From Diabrotica undecimpunctata (lineage: Eukaryota > Arthropoda > Insecta > Coleoptera > Chrysomelidae), in the NCBI RefSeq assembly GCF_040954645.1, contig NC_092810.1:9594185-9658184 (forward strand): 64,000 nucleotides of DNA. Reading direction: 5' to 3'. The notes beneath the pieces were generated by a model that was not told the DNA's origin, did no database searches, and was given only the letters and a program-made list of their open reading frames with translations. Below are positions 11,141 through 24,110 of the stretch, one piece after another (the first letter of the stretch is position 1; each line of letters begins with the position of its first letter). Both the position numbers and the translations under genes were made by a program.

Positions 11141-12430
11141 GACCTCCAGATGTTATTAATTACCTGCAACTATTAAAAAAAAACCTAAAAAGAAGTACAA
11201 AGTGTACTACAAGACTATTTTGTAGATGCTACGGAACAAGAACTAAAGGCGAATTTAAATAAAAAAAAAAAAACATGGCTAAAAACTTCTAAAGTTACCC
11301 AGGTACCTTTCCAGTTATATAAGAATTATTAAAAACTAATAAATTTTATTAAATTTTAAGCGGCACTAACATACATATAAGTACCAATATATAATCTTGT
11401 TTTAGTTAATTTTGTAAAATTCGATCATAATTTTTAAAATTTCGAAGCTTGTGTGTTTTAAACTAAACGATCAAAAAATGCATGTAACACGGTATTTTTA
11501 CGTAAAGATTGCATTTTAACCAAGATCGATAGAGTTCAACGACATTCGTGTCGTTTCGTATGAATGTTGACCCCTAATTGATAACTAACACTTACCCCCA
11601 AAGGAAGTGGTGTGTTCCCTACAAAAATTATAATGAGCGTAATATAGCTTGTACGCGAGTTGAAAATTGCAGTCTAAAAATGAAAGAACAATTTTATAAT
11701 AAATCGAGCTTGAAATTTTTTTAAAAATATTCCAAAATTAAAGAACATAACCATGAAAAGAAAAACTTAATAGGCACAACTGTATAGACGAGTTTGACAC
11801 TTGAAATGTGTAGTATGAGATACTACAAAAAGACTCATCTAGGGATTCATTAATGCTTTAGTGGAACTAGTTTTAAATAAACAATCAAAACATCAAACTC
11901 AGTATTTTGTTCATGACTTAAAAACTTGTCTATTTAGAGATTTGACGTCAACGGACAACTTTTTTAGAAAAAACGATACACAAAAAATTAACATCGGTTA
12001 ATAAACAAAAAAGTTATTGCAAAATGGACAACAAAACCACTGGTTTTGAATACTATTAATAACTTTTTTATTATTTTTGTTAAATAAATTTGTTTCAATG
12101 GACCTAAACTTTGGTGTCTTATCGTGTTCAAATTGTGTGCAAAAGGGGGGCCAGATTGGTTGAATAGTTTAAAAGAAATTTTATTTGTTTATAAGATTTT
12201 TTGAAAACGGAGCTTATTTCTAAGGCTGGTCCAGATAATTTGACTGAATGGATCTCAATAATCCAGAGCTTATTGTGTTTCTTAAGACGTAAACTATTAA
12301 CCTTGTAACCGTTTTAAAAGTTTCAAACAAAGTTTCAAAAATTTATTATTATAATTCCTGATATACTTAAATATTAATCCCGCCACCTATCCACCAAGTA
12401 CGGAAACATCAGCTCTAGTAAGTGGTCGGT
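11141..12430. other. intron sequence, nothing recognised
   Basis: AT-rich, with stops in every frame. I see no domain, no clear inverted repeats and no RNA gene. Confidence 0.5.
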
Positions 12431-12440
12431 GCTTGTATCC

Positions 12441-12595
12441 CATAGAGTTTCTCACATTTAAGAGCTGACGCAAAATTGTTAGTGGCGTTTTGTTAAATCA
12501 GCTGAAAATATTGCTGAGATTTTATCACGCGAGTTATCAGCCCAAGAAATTCTGGACAACAAGTTGTGGTGGTCCGGTCCTGCTTTTCTTCTTAA
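12441..12595 (+). pseudogene. BEL/Pao retrotransposon pol scrap
   Basis: The plus frame gives HRVSHI, then WRFVKSAENIAEILSR and LDNKLWWSGPAFL. These match the conserved segment of Pao-type polyproteins (usually NPADLxSRG ... LWWxGPxWL). Two stops interrupt it. It ends abruptly at the CAT-repeat tail of the next LINE, so that LINE landed inside it. Confidence 0.6.
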
Positions 12596-13380
12596 TCATC
12601 ATCATCATCTTTGGCTCTACAACCCTATGTGGGTCTTGACCTGTTCAAAAATTAGTCTCCATTCCCCCCTATCTTTCGCCCTGGCTTTCCAATTTCTGAC
12701 TCCTAGATTCCTCAAGTTATCTTCGACTTGAGTTTTAAATCTAGATCTTGGCCTGCCTCTTTTTCTGTTTCCTACTGTCTCTTGATATAATATCTGTCTT
12801 TGGGGGTCTCCAGTGTCCATTCTTTCAAGGTGTCCTAGCCACCTAAGTCTATTAATTCTAATAGACCGGACGATGTTGCATTTTTCATAGCATTGATACA
12901 ATTTAAAATTGTAGCTCCCGCACCATATCCCGCTTTCTTGTACTCCTTCGTATATGTGCCTAAGTATTCTTCTTTCAAAGCGGCCTAACAGTTCTTCGTT
13001 GCTTTTTACCATAGTCCATGTCTCTGACCCGTATGTCAGGACAGGTTTAGTAAGAGTTTCATGTATTAGTATCTTGGTTTTTCTGTTAATTATGTGTGAT
13101 GTTAAGAGCTGCTTTAGTCCAAAGTAAGCTCTGTTCGCCAGGTATATTCTTCTCTTAATTTCTACGCTTACTAGGTTGCTGTTATTTAGTTGTGTTCCAA
13201 GATATATAAACTCCGAGACCCCTTCGAATGTGTGCTTCTGTCACCAGATCTTGTGGTGCCTATGTCAATGTCAATGTCATCTGCGTAGGCCAATATCTGT
13301 ACACTTCTATTGATGATCGTACCTCTGGTTGTTATGCCCGACTTCTCTATTGCTCTTTCTAGCGCGATGTTAAACAATAG
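12596..13380 (-). pseudogene. LINE, 5'-truncated RT C-terminal half
   Basis: Minus strand. The frame 12617-13012 encodes the post-RT region (RFERRILRHIYEGV, RLRWLGHLERM, GRPRSRFKTQVEDNL). Upstream 13186-13377 contains the palm motif QILAYADDIDI within a frameshifted context. The plus-strand left end is a CATCATCATCATC tail, consistent with target-primed insertion of the 3' end. Confidence 0.8.
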
Positions 13381-13388
13381 GCACGATA

Positions 13389-13507
13389 GACAAGATGAAC
13401 AATTGACATGACAGTTGCCCGAAGAGAAGACGAATTAACATGACAGACGAAAAGAAGATGAATTGACATGGCAGTCGAAAAGAAGACGAATTGACATGAC
13501 AGACGCC
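13389..13507. repeat. 28-bp tandem repeat, about four copies
   Basis: Units of the type GAYGAATTRACATGRCAG followed by a Cys/Gly-AAAAGAA spacer recur with a 28-bp period. The first unit is irregular. The array adjoins the 5' edge of the truncated LINE. Confidence 0.75.
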
Positions 13508-13744
13508 TTAAAAGAATGCACACAATTCAAACACGATAGTAATCTTAAGTTCATGTACATTTCAAATGTAATAATTCAAAAGCAACGATTTTGTTGTTCG
13601 TTTTGCAATAACTTTTTTGTTTATCAACCGATTTTAATTTATCATTTTTGACAAACCGCGTATATGACTAAAAAATTTATTATTTGATTATTGTACTCTC
13701 GGTTTTAGATCATTCAGGACTTTTCACAAATTGGGTCAAACCTT

Positions 13745-14005
13745 CCACGTTTGAATCGGTATCAATAGAGTGTTATACCGGTTATTTTAGTATCCCTGCC
13801 TCGTCAGACAATCCTTTGTATCATCGAAAATTATATTTGTAAATAGTCTTCGTTCATCGCCATCCAACTAGATGACATCTCTGTAAGCTAACCACTGAAG
13901 TGAGAAATATTTTGGAGACATTAGTTGTCCGGAGTTGACAGGAGTTGTCTGACGAGGCAAGGATGGTGAAATAACCGTTATCAAACTCTATTTTTACCGA
14001 TTTAA
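13745..14005. repeat. small inverted-repeat (foldback) element
   Basis: The left arm around 13745-13820 (containing CTGCCTCGTCAGACAA) is complementary to the arm at about 13930-14005 (containing TTGTCTGACGAGGCAAGG). The arms are about 75-80 bp with mismatches and flank about 110 bp. No coding content. It is probably a short MITE. Confidence 0.6.
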
Positions 14006-14083
14006 ATTCGGTAAGCTTGACTAATTTGTGCTCCAATGCCATATATTTGGCCACATATTGGCTTTTTAATTCATATAGATTTA

Positions 14084-16736
14084 TACAGGGTGAGACATGA
14101 GGAACTTTACATACTTCTACCATATGTAGAGTCCCTCAGGGAGCATATCATGTGGCCACTAAAAATGTCAACTCCTCTTCTTTATTAATTAACAGGGTGA
14201 TTTGTGTAATTGACCATTTATTTCATTTTACTGTAGTGTTTATACGGCTCATTTGATTTCTTTAATTTTTGCATGATACAGTACACTACTATCAAGCATT
14301 CGACTGGTATTAGCTAAACTAAAAAATTCCAGGACTGGCTTTGGAAAACTTAATTTAGGGATTCGTATTAAATATTACACCCTGTATATATTCTTTTTAA
14401 AATGCAATAAGTGGTTTTCAAACTACATAAATAGCCAATGAAAACGACATATGCGACAATGTTGTCGCACTTTTATTAAATTTTTAGTGAACGATCAAAT
14501 CTTACCAAAAATAGAACAACCATAATGAAGTATCACATTATAAGGTAATTAATTTAAACAAATGTTATAAATTTCAAACATTTTAATTGAAATGATAAAC
14601 TGAGTCACTGCACAACAAAAAACAGTAACTACTAACAATAACGAAGAACAATTTAAAAAAAAACTAAAAATATGTACATAGTTATGATAAACCCATAAAT
14701 TAGAGCTGGAAAAGATACAATAATGGTAACAAAATAAAAATAATTCAAAATAGATTTTCGAAATGGAACCCTGCAGCCTGTACACATTTTTGTTGCCGAA
14801 TTGTTAATTGACGTATTGAATTACGGATACTCTGGGGATCGTTTCTAATAGTATTACAACAATGTATAATTCTATCAATTAATTGTTGTCGGTTATTAAT
14901 ATTCACTGCGTAAACTAGTTGCTTCAATCGTCCCCAAATATGGTAATCAACGGGATTGAAATCAGGGGATCTTGAAGGCCACGAAGTAGGACCTGCACGT
15001 CCTATCTACCTGTTGCCATAAACATTATTGAGATGTTTGAGTATTGAGAACATAAACATGCTGAAAATACATCCCTCGGATAGCAACGTTCGCGTTGGCA
15101 AGCAAATTCGGCAAAATATTTTGTAGAAAGTTCAAATAGACCTGCCCTGTTAAAGGACCATCAAAAAAGTGAGGACCTACTAATTGGTTATTTATGACAT
15201 CAATCCACACGTTAACTGAAAACCTTAACTGAGAACGACGTTCTCGAATAGCATGGGGATTTTCTTCTGCCCACACATGTGAATTTCGTGAATTATTTAT
15301 CCCGTCTCTGGTAAATTGGGCTTCATCTGTAAATAGTGTCCTGTATAGCGTTGGTCGATTATTGTTAATCCATCTACAAAATTCCAACCTATCGATCTCA
15401 TCTCCAGCATGTAGTCGCTGAACCATTTGAATGTGATATGGGTATAGATTATTTTTTTGTAAGACTCTACTTACTTTTGATTGTGTAACATTGAGTTCTC
15501 GACTTACTTGTCTAGTGCTTATTGTAGGGTTCATAGTAACGGCGTCCATAATGTCATCTTCCTGCGCTTCATCTACATGTCGCTCTGTTGTTCCACTAGG
15601 AAAAGTGCCATTTTCTCGCAAATAATTAAAAACTGACCCAAATGTTGGATGACTGGGAGTTCGACGATTAGGAAATCTCCTGCGATATTCTCTACTAGCA
15701 GCCCTATCATTCCCATTACAGAATCCATAAACAAATATTATGTCTGCATATTCTGTGGTCGAAAACTGATGTGGCATTTTGAACGAAAGTAACAAAAGCT
15801 CTACCAAAACTAACACAATGTACTTAACGTAGATATGACAGAAGAAATATGTATTCTTGTACACATAAATAACAATTGATAATGACAATAATGACAATGG
15901 GTATAAAATATCAAGAAACGTCAAACGGTCAACGCCAACCTTCATTTTAAACTTTTTTAGATTTATTTTTATTTAGTACAGTTGATGCAATGTATTATTA
16001 TTTGACATAAAATTTTAATCATTTACAATCAACAAAAACTAACACATACAAGAGATTTGACTTTTTAATCAATTTAATTTATTATTTATCGAAAATAATG
16101 CCCCAATACGATCTATGAGTAAAAATTTAAAATTGAAAAACAATTGATTCTATCGTAGAAATAATGCAAGTGACAGTAAAGATGTTAATTTTCTACGTAT
16201 TAGATTATGTTGTAGGAACTCATTTTAATTAAAATGTTTGAAATTTATAACATTTGTTTAAATTAATTACCTTATAATGTGATACTTCATTATGGTTGTT
16301 CTATTTTTGGTAAGATTTGATCGTTCACTAAAAATTTAATAAAAGTGCGACAACATTGTCGCATATGTCGTTTTCATTGGCTATTTATGTAGTTTGAAAA
16401 TCACTTATTGCATTTAAAAAAAAATTTATACAGGGTGTAATATTTATTACGAATCCCTAAATTAAGTTTTCCAAAGTTTTCCAGTCCTGGAATTTTTTAG
16501 TTTAGCTAATACCAGTCGAATGCTTGATAGTAGTGTACTGTATCATGCAAAAATTAAAAAAATCAAATGAGCCGTATAAACACTACAGTAAAATGAAATA
16601 AATGGTCAATTACACAAATCACCCTGTTAATTAATAAAGAAGAGGAGTTGACATTTTTTAGTGGCCACATGATATGCTCCCTGAGGGACTCTACATATGG
16701 TAGAAGTATGTAAAGTTCCTCATGACTCACCCTGTA
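14084..16736 (-). mobile_element. Tc1/mariner-superfamily element with about 0.5-kb terminal inverted repeats
   Basis: The outer ends are TACAGGGTGAGACATGAGG (14084) and its complement ending CACCCTGTA (16736), with a TA duplication on each side. The inverted repeats extend inward to about 14587 and 16226, far longer than classical mariner ends. Each arm also contains internal TACAGGGTG/CACCCTGTA motifs at 14378-14386 and 16430. The centre carries a minus-strand transposase. The right end is 229 bp before the C2HC exon at 16966. Confidence 0.85.
14745..15777 (-). pseudogene. Tc1/mariner-type transposase (DUF4817 HTH + DDE_3), broken
   Basis: Start codon at 15777 (MPHQFSTTEYADIIFVYG). The N-terminal DUF4817-like helix-turn-helix (YRRRFPNRR; ISTRQVSRELNV) is followed by the catalytic domain, with LFTDEAQFTRDG carrying the first Asp. 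A deletion/frameshift at about 15030 replaces the QHDGAPAHxS motif that carries the second Asp. The C-terminal part resumes in another frame (SRSPDFNPVDYHIWG, with a stop before it) and ends near 14745. Full-length relatives are about 330-350 residues. Confidence 0.85.
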
Positions 16737-16835
16737 TATAGATTTAATTTGTTTACTTTGCTAAAGTTGGATTAAATGTATACATTCCGGAACAATTTTT
16801 CAACTTACAAACCTTTAGCAGGGACATACAAATGA

Positions 16836-17117
<282 letters not shown>

Positions 17118-17149
17118 TTGTACATACAGGGTGTGGCGTGTGAGAGTTA

Positions 17150-17155
17150 AATAAA
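17150..17155 (+). promoter_or_regulatory. polyadenylation signal AATAAA
   Basis: AATAAA 33 bp after the stop of terminal exon A. Just before it lies TACAGGGTGTGGCG, which resembles the TACAGGGTG termini of the mariner-type elements here, so the signal may have come with a transposon. Confidence 0.55.
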
Positions 17156-17159
17156 TATG

Positions 17160-17765
17160 GTTTTCAATTTGTTTGTTTTTATATTCCTCAAGTTAAGAAT
17201 ACAAAGAAAACGAAATGGGCAAATAATGGCAAAAAACAAAAACAATAGTTATTCTGAGAAGCGAATTTTGTATCATATTCGAATTTTATGTAAACAAAAA
17301 GTAGACATTCATTATCGACATTTTTATGCAATTTGAGATTATTAGGAAAAAGTAATGTTGACAAATATCATAGCAAATGATAAAAAATGCAATTTTTCGA
17401 AAAATTTACTATTTTTTTAAACAGCTGTATCTTCGAATTTGCTAAATGGATTTTAATTTGCCAATACTCGTTTGAAAGATATTTAAAAATGCTTTAATCT
17501 ACTAGTTTTTGCAATTTTTCCTCGTTTGATTAAATTTTAATCGTGCCCTGAAAAACATAAAATTTTGTAAGTGATCTTTTTGTTTTTCTTAACCTATAAA
17601 ATAAAACTTATCTTTCGCGGTTTTGTAAATTATCATCAAAAGGTTGATGTTATACCGAAAAAAATGAGACCTTATAAGTTAAAATCGGTCCACTGGGCTC
17701 CAAGATATAGCTCTTCAAATATAGTGAACTGAACATGTTGCCTTGAAATTACATTAAACCTGCAA
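17160..17765. other. AT-rich spacer, nothing recognised
   Basis: No reading frame or RNA gene. The text (poly-A/T runs, many TTTTTCGAAAA-like words) resembles the long inverted-repeat arms of mariner-type elements elsewhere in the window, but no mirrored partner was found. Confidence 0.4.
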
Positions 17766-17784
17766 ATCAATGAACTACTAGCTT

Positions 17785-18140
17785 GCAACATCGCCAGAAA
17801 TAGCGCAATGGTGAAGATTTTACAGCTATCGAAAATAAACGTTTGGGACGAATGTGCGATGGCCGAAAGAGGTCATTGGAAGCACTGGAGAGAACTTTGA
17901 AAGATATTCATGAAGTCAGACTCTTCCAGTAATTCTTTGATCAATTGCTGGGGCAAACTAAAGGCATGCCTAAAATTATCCAAGTTGTGGCAGCACGTAA
18001 AGACGCTCCAATTAACAACTAGGATTTGAGTATTTTTTCAACCAGATTAAAGTGCAATTGTGTTTTCGAAGCAGTTGTTTTAAACATTGGAAATGGTAAC
18101 GTCCTATTGACACCTCGACCAGATTGATCACATTACCTAC
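17785..18140 (+). pseudogene. Helitron-type Pif1 helicase relic
   Basis: The plus-strand translation follows the Pif1-like helicase of arthropod Helitrons in order. CNIARNSAMVKILQLSK leads to VWDECAMAE (Walker B, DE), then after a one-base frameshift KRSLEALERTLKDIHE, then LWQHVKTLQLTTRI, IVFSKQLF and a GNGNV block. Several stops are present. The Walker A region and the Rep domain are not in the window at this site. Confidence 0.75.
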
Positions 18141-18194
18141 AGATATCTGTTGCTTCACAGACTCAACAGAGGGACTTATTCAGCATATTTTTTC

Positions 18195-18555
18195 TGTCAT
18201 AGCACAAGAGAGAGTTTTGAAGATACCATGGACCGATCATATTACGAACGAAATAGTGTTGCACAGAATGGGAAGAGACAGAACTTTTGACCACCATTAA
18301 AAGGCGATATAGATAGCATATTTGGGGCATATACTTAGAAATGATAAGTACGAGTTGTTGTAGCTGATTATGAAGTGTAAAATCGAAGGAAAAAGGGGTC
18401 CTGGTAAACGACAAATATCCTGGCTGAAAAATATTCGCGACTGGACCGGGTTAAATACACAGACGCTCTTAAAAAAGCAGAAGATAGAGACGAATTTGCA
18501 ATGGTTATAGCCAACCTTCATTAGTGGAGACGGCACTAGAAGAAGAAGAAGCGCA
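18195..18555 (+). pseudogene. LINE 3' fragment
   Basis: The plus strand encodes the post-RT tail: VLKIPWTDHITNE, LHRMGRDRT, then KIEGKRGPGKRQISWL, IRDWTGLNTQ and DRDEFAMVIANLH followed by a stop and an AGAAGAAG run. The same tail occurs in the longer LINE at 20212-22620 (IEGKRGLGRKRLSWL..., IVVANLH), so this is another 5'-truncated copy of that family. Confidence 0.75.
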
Positions 18556-18802
18556 AGAGTTCAATAAATAATTGTTTAATTGGCAAAAACAATATTCATC
18601 AATATTCGTGGCAAAAAATACATATGTCGATGATCTTAATGCGACCATTTAGAATTGTCTTCCAGGAAAGTTGTTTTCATTCAAATCAGTTTTCGAATCT
18701 TCGAACCATTGGAATTTTCTGGACTCCTACTTCACAACTTACAGTTAAAAGTAGGATCAGTTTCTATAAGAAAGTTAACATCAAAAGAAAATATTTAAGG
18801 CA

Positions 18803-20205
18803 ACCACAAAACAATGCAGAAGTCAGAATGGCTACCTATTAACAACAAGGAAATATGTATTGAATAGATGGGTGGAATACTTTAACCAGGCACTTAATAT
18901 AGAGGAAGAAGAAGAAAACTTTGCAGACGAAAGAGATGAGGTAAGGGGAACAGACGAGAGGGAAGAGGAATCACCAACGATTCTTGAAGTTAAAGATGCA
19001 GTTAAAAAGCTAGCCAGAAACAAATCACCCGGAATAGATCATCTCCTAGCTGAACTATATAAAGAAGGTGACCATGATACCATAATGGCATTACAGCAGC
19101 TTATAAAAGAAATATGGACACAGAAATCCCTCCCCAATGATTATATTGGAATACTTTGCACCATACACAAAAAGGAGATATCTTTGAATGTTCCAACCAC
19201 AAAGGAATTGCGCTTCTAAATGCAGCATAGAATATATTCTCCACATTACTTTGTCACGGTATGGCACCATATGCAGAACGGATAGTAGGAAAATGACAGG
19301 TTGATTTCGGAGGTGGTAAATCGACAATTCATCAGATTACAACCCTGAAACAAATTTTGGAAAAAGCACTGGAATATCGCATTGATACTCATCACATGTT
19401 TATAGACTACAAAGCAGCCTACGACTCTGTGGATAGAAGAGAAATGTTCAAAGCAATTAAAGAGCTATAAATATAGAATCAGTTGGAAATTTAACAAAAC
19501 TAACTCTTGAAAAAGTTAAATGTAGAGTACGAATTCAGGTGGAACTGCCTGAATATTTTAAAACAAATAACGGGCTGCGCCAGGGAGACACTCTCCTGTA
19601 TACGATTTAATCTGACTCTGGAAAAAGTAATACGTATGTCACAAATCACAACCACTGGTTCAATATATAATAAATCAGTACAAATCGCTGCAATGCGCGG
19701 TTCAGTGCTGTACGAGAGTCGTACGTAGTATTAAAAGAATCAGCTACAAAAATGGGTTTAATAATAAACATTAACAAAACGAAGCATATAAAAATAAGCA
19801 CGCAACCACAAATCCTACGACCACTTATTATAGAAAACGACGTCATCGAAGCAGTGAACTAATCTGTATACCTATCAGCGCTCCTTAACACTGAAAATAA
19901 TACTAACGAAGAATTTGCAAGGCCAATAGATGCTATTTTGGACTCAATCTCCTCCTTATATCCACAATTATGTCGATAAATACAAAAATAAAGCTCTACA
20001 AAACAATAATACGCACAGTCCTAACATATGGTTCAGAGGGCATATAATGCGGATGAAACAAAATGACCCAGCTAGATGAACGATCCTTGATAGACCCATT
20101 GGTCGGAGAATAAGAGGAAGACTCAGCAGACGGCTCCTTGATAACATCGATGAAGACATGAGAAATATGGCAATACGGCTTGGCGGAAAAAGGCGATGGA
20201 CGACA
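18803..20205 (+). pseudogene. LINE reverse transcriptase, degenerate copy
   Basis: A plus-strand RT beginning with RWVEYFNQALN and the KNKSPGIDHLLAELYK fingers block (open frame 18860-19219). After frameshifts it continues with FIDYKAAYDSVDRREM (palm A, near 19400) and ends with RPIGRRIRGRLSRRLLDNIDEDM near 20095-20150. The C-terminal block differs from the LINE that follows, so it is a different family. Multiple stops; inactive. Confidence 0.75.
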
Positions 20206-20211
20206 GGGGAA

Positions 20212-22620
20212 CGACAGGGGAGAGAGAATGACCGAATTCTGCCAACAACACAACATGGTAGCGACAAATACATGGTTTAAATTACACCCTCGCAGATTGT
20301 ACACTTGGACTTCACCACAACACAATGAAAACAGAGTAATCCGTAACCAGTAACCAAATAGATTACATATTGGTCAACAAAAGATATCACAATGCAATCA
20401 TCAGTGCAAAAACATATCCTGGAACTGACATCAATTCCGATCATAATCCTGTTGTTGCAAAAGTTCGCACAAGATGGAAACTAATAAAGAAACAAAAACC
20501 TCAACACCAACTATTAGACATCCAATTATTGAAAAACGACACCATACATCAGACAGTAAATAAAGACTTAAACAAAAATTTAGGAAATATCGACCACAAT
20601 AGAATTAGCGAGTACGATGACATAAACGTTCTGTGGAAAACTATTAAAGAACAAATGAACAATGTAACGGAAAAACATCTAAAAGTAACACCTAGAAATA
20701 ACAAACAGGAATGGATGACAGAAGAGATTTTACAATTAATGAACAAACGAAGAGAATCTAAAGGAAAAAATGACAAGGACGGAGAATACAAAAGACTAAA
20801 TAGAATAATTCGAAAAAAAATAACTGAAGCAAAAGAGAAATGGCTGGAAACAAAATGCATAGAAATAGAAGAACTACAACAAAGGCACGATTTTTTTAAT
20901 TTACATAAAAAGGTAAAAGAGTTTACATCGACTACCAAGAGAACGACTTTTCACACCATGCTGAACACGGATGGCAAACTGCTAGAATCAACGGAAGATA
21001 AACTGAAAGAATGGGAAAACTATATTAAAATTCTTTTTCACGACATACGAGAAGAACCAAGATTGGAAAATAACAACGAAGGGCCAACAATTCTGAAATC
21101 TGAAATCATAAATGCAATTAATCATCTTAAAACAAATAAAAGCCCAGGTCCAGACGGAATATACCCAGAAACGTTAAAATTAATCAGCGAAGAAAATATC
21201 GAAATATTTGTCCTTTTATTCAATCGCATTTATGATACAGGCAAAATACCCCAAGATTGGCTGGAGTCAATATTCATCCCACTACCAAAAAAGCCAAACC
21301 CACAACACTGCAATGAGTTCCGTCTGATAAGCCTTATGAGTCATGCAGTAAAAGTCCTACTAAAAATCGTACATAATCGTATCTATAGAAAGTGCGAAAA
21401 AATCATCGGAGACGATCAGTTTGAATTCAGAGCCGGCATGGGAACGAGAGAAGCCCTGTTCAGTTTACTAGTTCTCGCCCAAAAATGCTACGACCAACAG
21501 AAAGATATATTTATATGCTTTATAGACTTCGAAAAAGCATTTGATAGAGTAAGACACGACCTACTATTAGAACGTTTGCAAGAAGTCGGTTTAGATGGAA
21601 AAGACATCAAATTCTTAAAAAACTTGTACTGGAACCAAAACGCCAGAGTTAGGATCGAAGGTTCCACATCCGCAGAAGTAGAAATTACTAAGGGAGTTAG
21701 ACAGGGATGTGTTCTGTCGCCTCTGCTGGTTAATCTTTACTCCGAGTTTCTATTTAAAGAAGCATTGGAGGATTCCAAGGATGGAGTCAATGTGAATGGC
21801 GTAAATATCAACAGTATCAGATACGCCGATGATACAGTGTTAATTGCGGATTCCGACTTAGGTCTACAACGACTCATCGACAAGACCAACTCGACCTGTG
21901 AGCAATTTGGTATGAAAATAAACATTAAAAAAACCAAAGTGATGTCAATCCGAAAAAACCAAAACGTACCTCAACCTTGCACAATAAATGGGCACATTTT
22001 AGAACAGGTCAATAGATTTAAGTACCTGGGATGTTGGATCGATAGCAGCCTAAATCCTGATCTAGAAATAGGATCGAGAATAGAACAGGCCAGAAAATCT
22101 TTCGAAAAAATAAAAAAAAACTGCTTTGTGATTCTCGAATAAAACTCGAAATTCGACTACGTTAATCAAAATGCTACGTCTGGTCGACTCTTCTATATGC
22201 AGTTGAAACGTGGACCCTTAAAACATCAACCGTAAATAAATTGGAGGACTTTGAAATGTGGATCTACCGGAGAATACTCAAAATTTCATGGACATCGCAT
22301 ACTTCAAACGAAGAAGTGCTGCATAGAATAGGCAAGGAAAGAGAACTTTTTAACACAGTAAAAGTTAGAAAAACATCATCCACATACTGAGAAATAATAA
22401 GTACCAATATGCCCAACTTATAGTGAAAGGAAAAATCGAGGGAAAGAGAGGCCTAGGAAGGAAAAGACTATCGTGGCTCAGAAACATCCGACAATGGACA
22501 GGGCTAAATTTTGAACAGCTAATAAGAACAGCTGAAGATAGAGAAGAGTTTAAAATTGTAGTAGCCAACCTCCATTGAGGAGAGGGCACTTTAAGAAGAA
22601 AAACAATAATCAACCTCAAC
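20212..22620 (+). mobile_element. LINE (EN-RT), 5'-truncated within the endonuclease
   Basis: It begins with an endonuclease C-terminus (TNTWFKLHPRRLYTWTSP, then after a frameshift QIDYILVNKR and INSDHNPVV with the catalytic Asp-His). An open linker plus RT follows (to 22142), then after another break the tail ILKISWTSHTSNEEVL, RKRLSWLRNI and IVVANLH, ending near 22577. It shares the 3' tail with 18195-18555. Abrupt loss of the 5' endonuclease is typical of LINE insertion. Confidence 0.82.
20370..22142 (+). pseudogene. LINE reverse transcriptase long open frame
   Basis: A 590-residue uninterrupted stretch. Endonuclease end at residues 1-35, basic linker about 60-220, then RT: KSPGPDGIYPETLK fingers (about 255), FICFIDFEKAFDRVRHD (palm A Asp, about 385), GVRQGCVLSPLL (about 440), and RYADDTVLIAD with the catalytic Asp pair at about 487-488. 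The first codon is TTG inside the endonuclease, so this is not a true start. All RT catalytic residues are kept, but both ends are out of frame, so the element is dead. Confidence 0.85.
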
Positions 22621-22624
22621 TGTG

Positions 22625-24102
22625 CAATGGGACGAGACTGACTGTGAAAAGGCTAATGAATAATGTTGTTGAGGCTACGATCATCAAGGAAACATATTAA
22701 GAGGAGGATGTCTTGATCCAGCGAATACCGATGATTCCAACGGACTTACCATTATAATTTCACGTGCACGACCACTCGTTAGAAGTTTGAGTAACTGACT
22801 TAGAGATTCCATGCTTCGCGCATTATTATTATTCGCGAGTCGAAAAACCGTCATCGTAATGCATTGATTAGGAACCCCTGAAGAAGACATCAAAGAGGAT
22901 GTCGAAATCTCGGCCTGTTGAGTTTAATACTAATTCTTGTATTAATCTTAGCTTTAGGTTTAATTGTACTAACCACGAAAATATTTCGGATCATGTAAAC
23001 TGATTGTTATTGAAGGAAAGTAAAGATCTTATGGAAAATCGAGAAAACTAAAATAGTTGTAAAACGCTTCAATTTCCTGTTAAAGTAGTTTATTTCTGAA
23101 TTGTCATCAAATATAACAAATAATTATATAACACATTATATATAAATATATTTATACATGTAAACATCGATTGTAGCAGCCTTTGTAATGAATGGTTTGA
23201 GATTTAAATATAATTTAAATTAATTGATCTAATTTTTTACATAAAAAGTTAGTACTGTGGTTCACTCCTAGCATGTTAACAAGTCAACACATATGGCAGA
23301 TGATTGAGTTTTTATAAAGTTAAGACGCAGAAATAACCAAATATGAAAAGGTAGTGCCTATTTGTAGTGTAATTTATTTTTGATTTGTACCTCATGACTG
23401 ACTAAACAAAGGTAAGTTTTACATTTTAATTGAGTTTATTTAGAGTGTGAGAATGCACATTATTTGGCAACATAGGAAAAGTACTTTCTCGTTATATATG
23501 TAAGATTGCCTAAAGAGGTACTTTTTCACGAACGGAAAGATTGATTGCATTGGGTCAATTATATGACTCAAAAAAGACACCTTATGCACATAATAAAATC
23601 ATAGTCAAAATCAATTAAACATATTTAGTAAATTACATGAAGTTGCGAATAGGATATGATCGAATTCGACATTATAGACAACAGTATGTTAAATATAAAT
23701 CAACAACCAAATTATGTTAAAATATTTCTTTCCTTTGACAATGTAAATATTGAAACCTCATCCTCCAAATGACGATTTTATGTTTTTTACTCAGGTCACT
23801 ATAATTATCGAACGATAGTTGTAAAAAATAAGTCCGAAATATATGTATTTTTATAAACTTTAACACATATATTTCAATTGTGGTAGTCTCAAATATGAAC
23901 TTCTGGCAGCGTTATGTATACCGGATAAATAAACTAATTGAACATTATAAAATGTTAATTACTGACAAATAACTTTTGCCCGTCATTTCCGGCACTGGTG
24001 CAATAAATCTATTTATATTTACTTCCATTTGTGATTATCGTTTATTCCGTTAAATATATATTTTTAAAGTGTGCAAGAAGTTTAATCTCTAGTTGATGGT
24101 AA
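22625..24102. other. spacer, nothing recognised
   Basis: A short segment near 22860-22925 (reading PEEDIKEDVEISAC in one plus frame) looks like a repeated transposon-borne word, but no domain can be defended. The remainder is AT-rich with stops throughout. Confidence 0.4.
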
Positions 24103-24110
24103 GTATGTAT

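Noticed and set aside
15778..15945. N-terminal hydrophobic extension of the mariner-type transposase frame
   Set aside because: Relatives start at the MPHQF-type methionine (15777); the upstream hydrophobic residues are untranslated DNA read in frame.
20370..22142. Functional host gene of 590 residues
   Set aside because: It is a LINE reverse transcriptase beginning inside an endonuclease and cut off at both ends by frameshifts.
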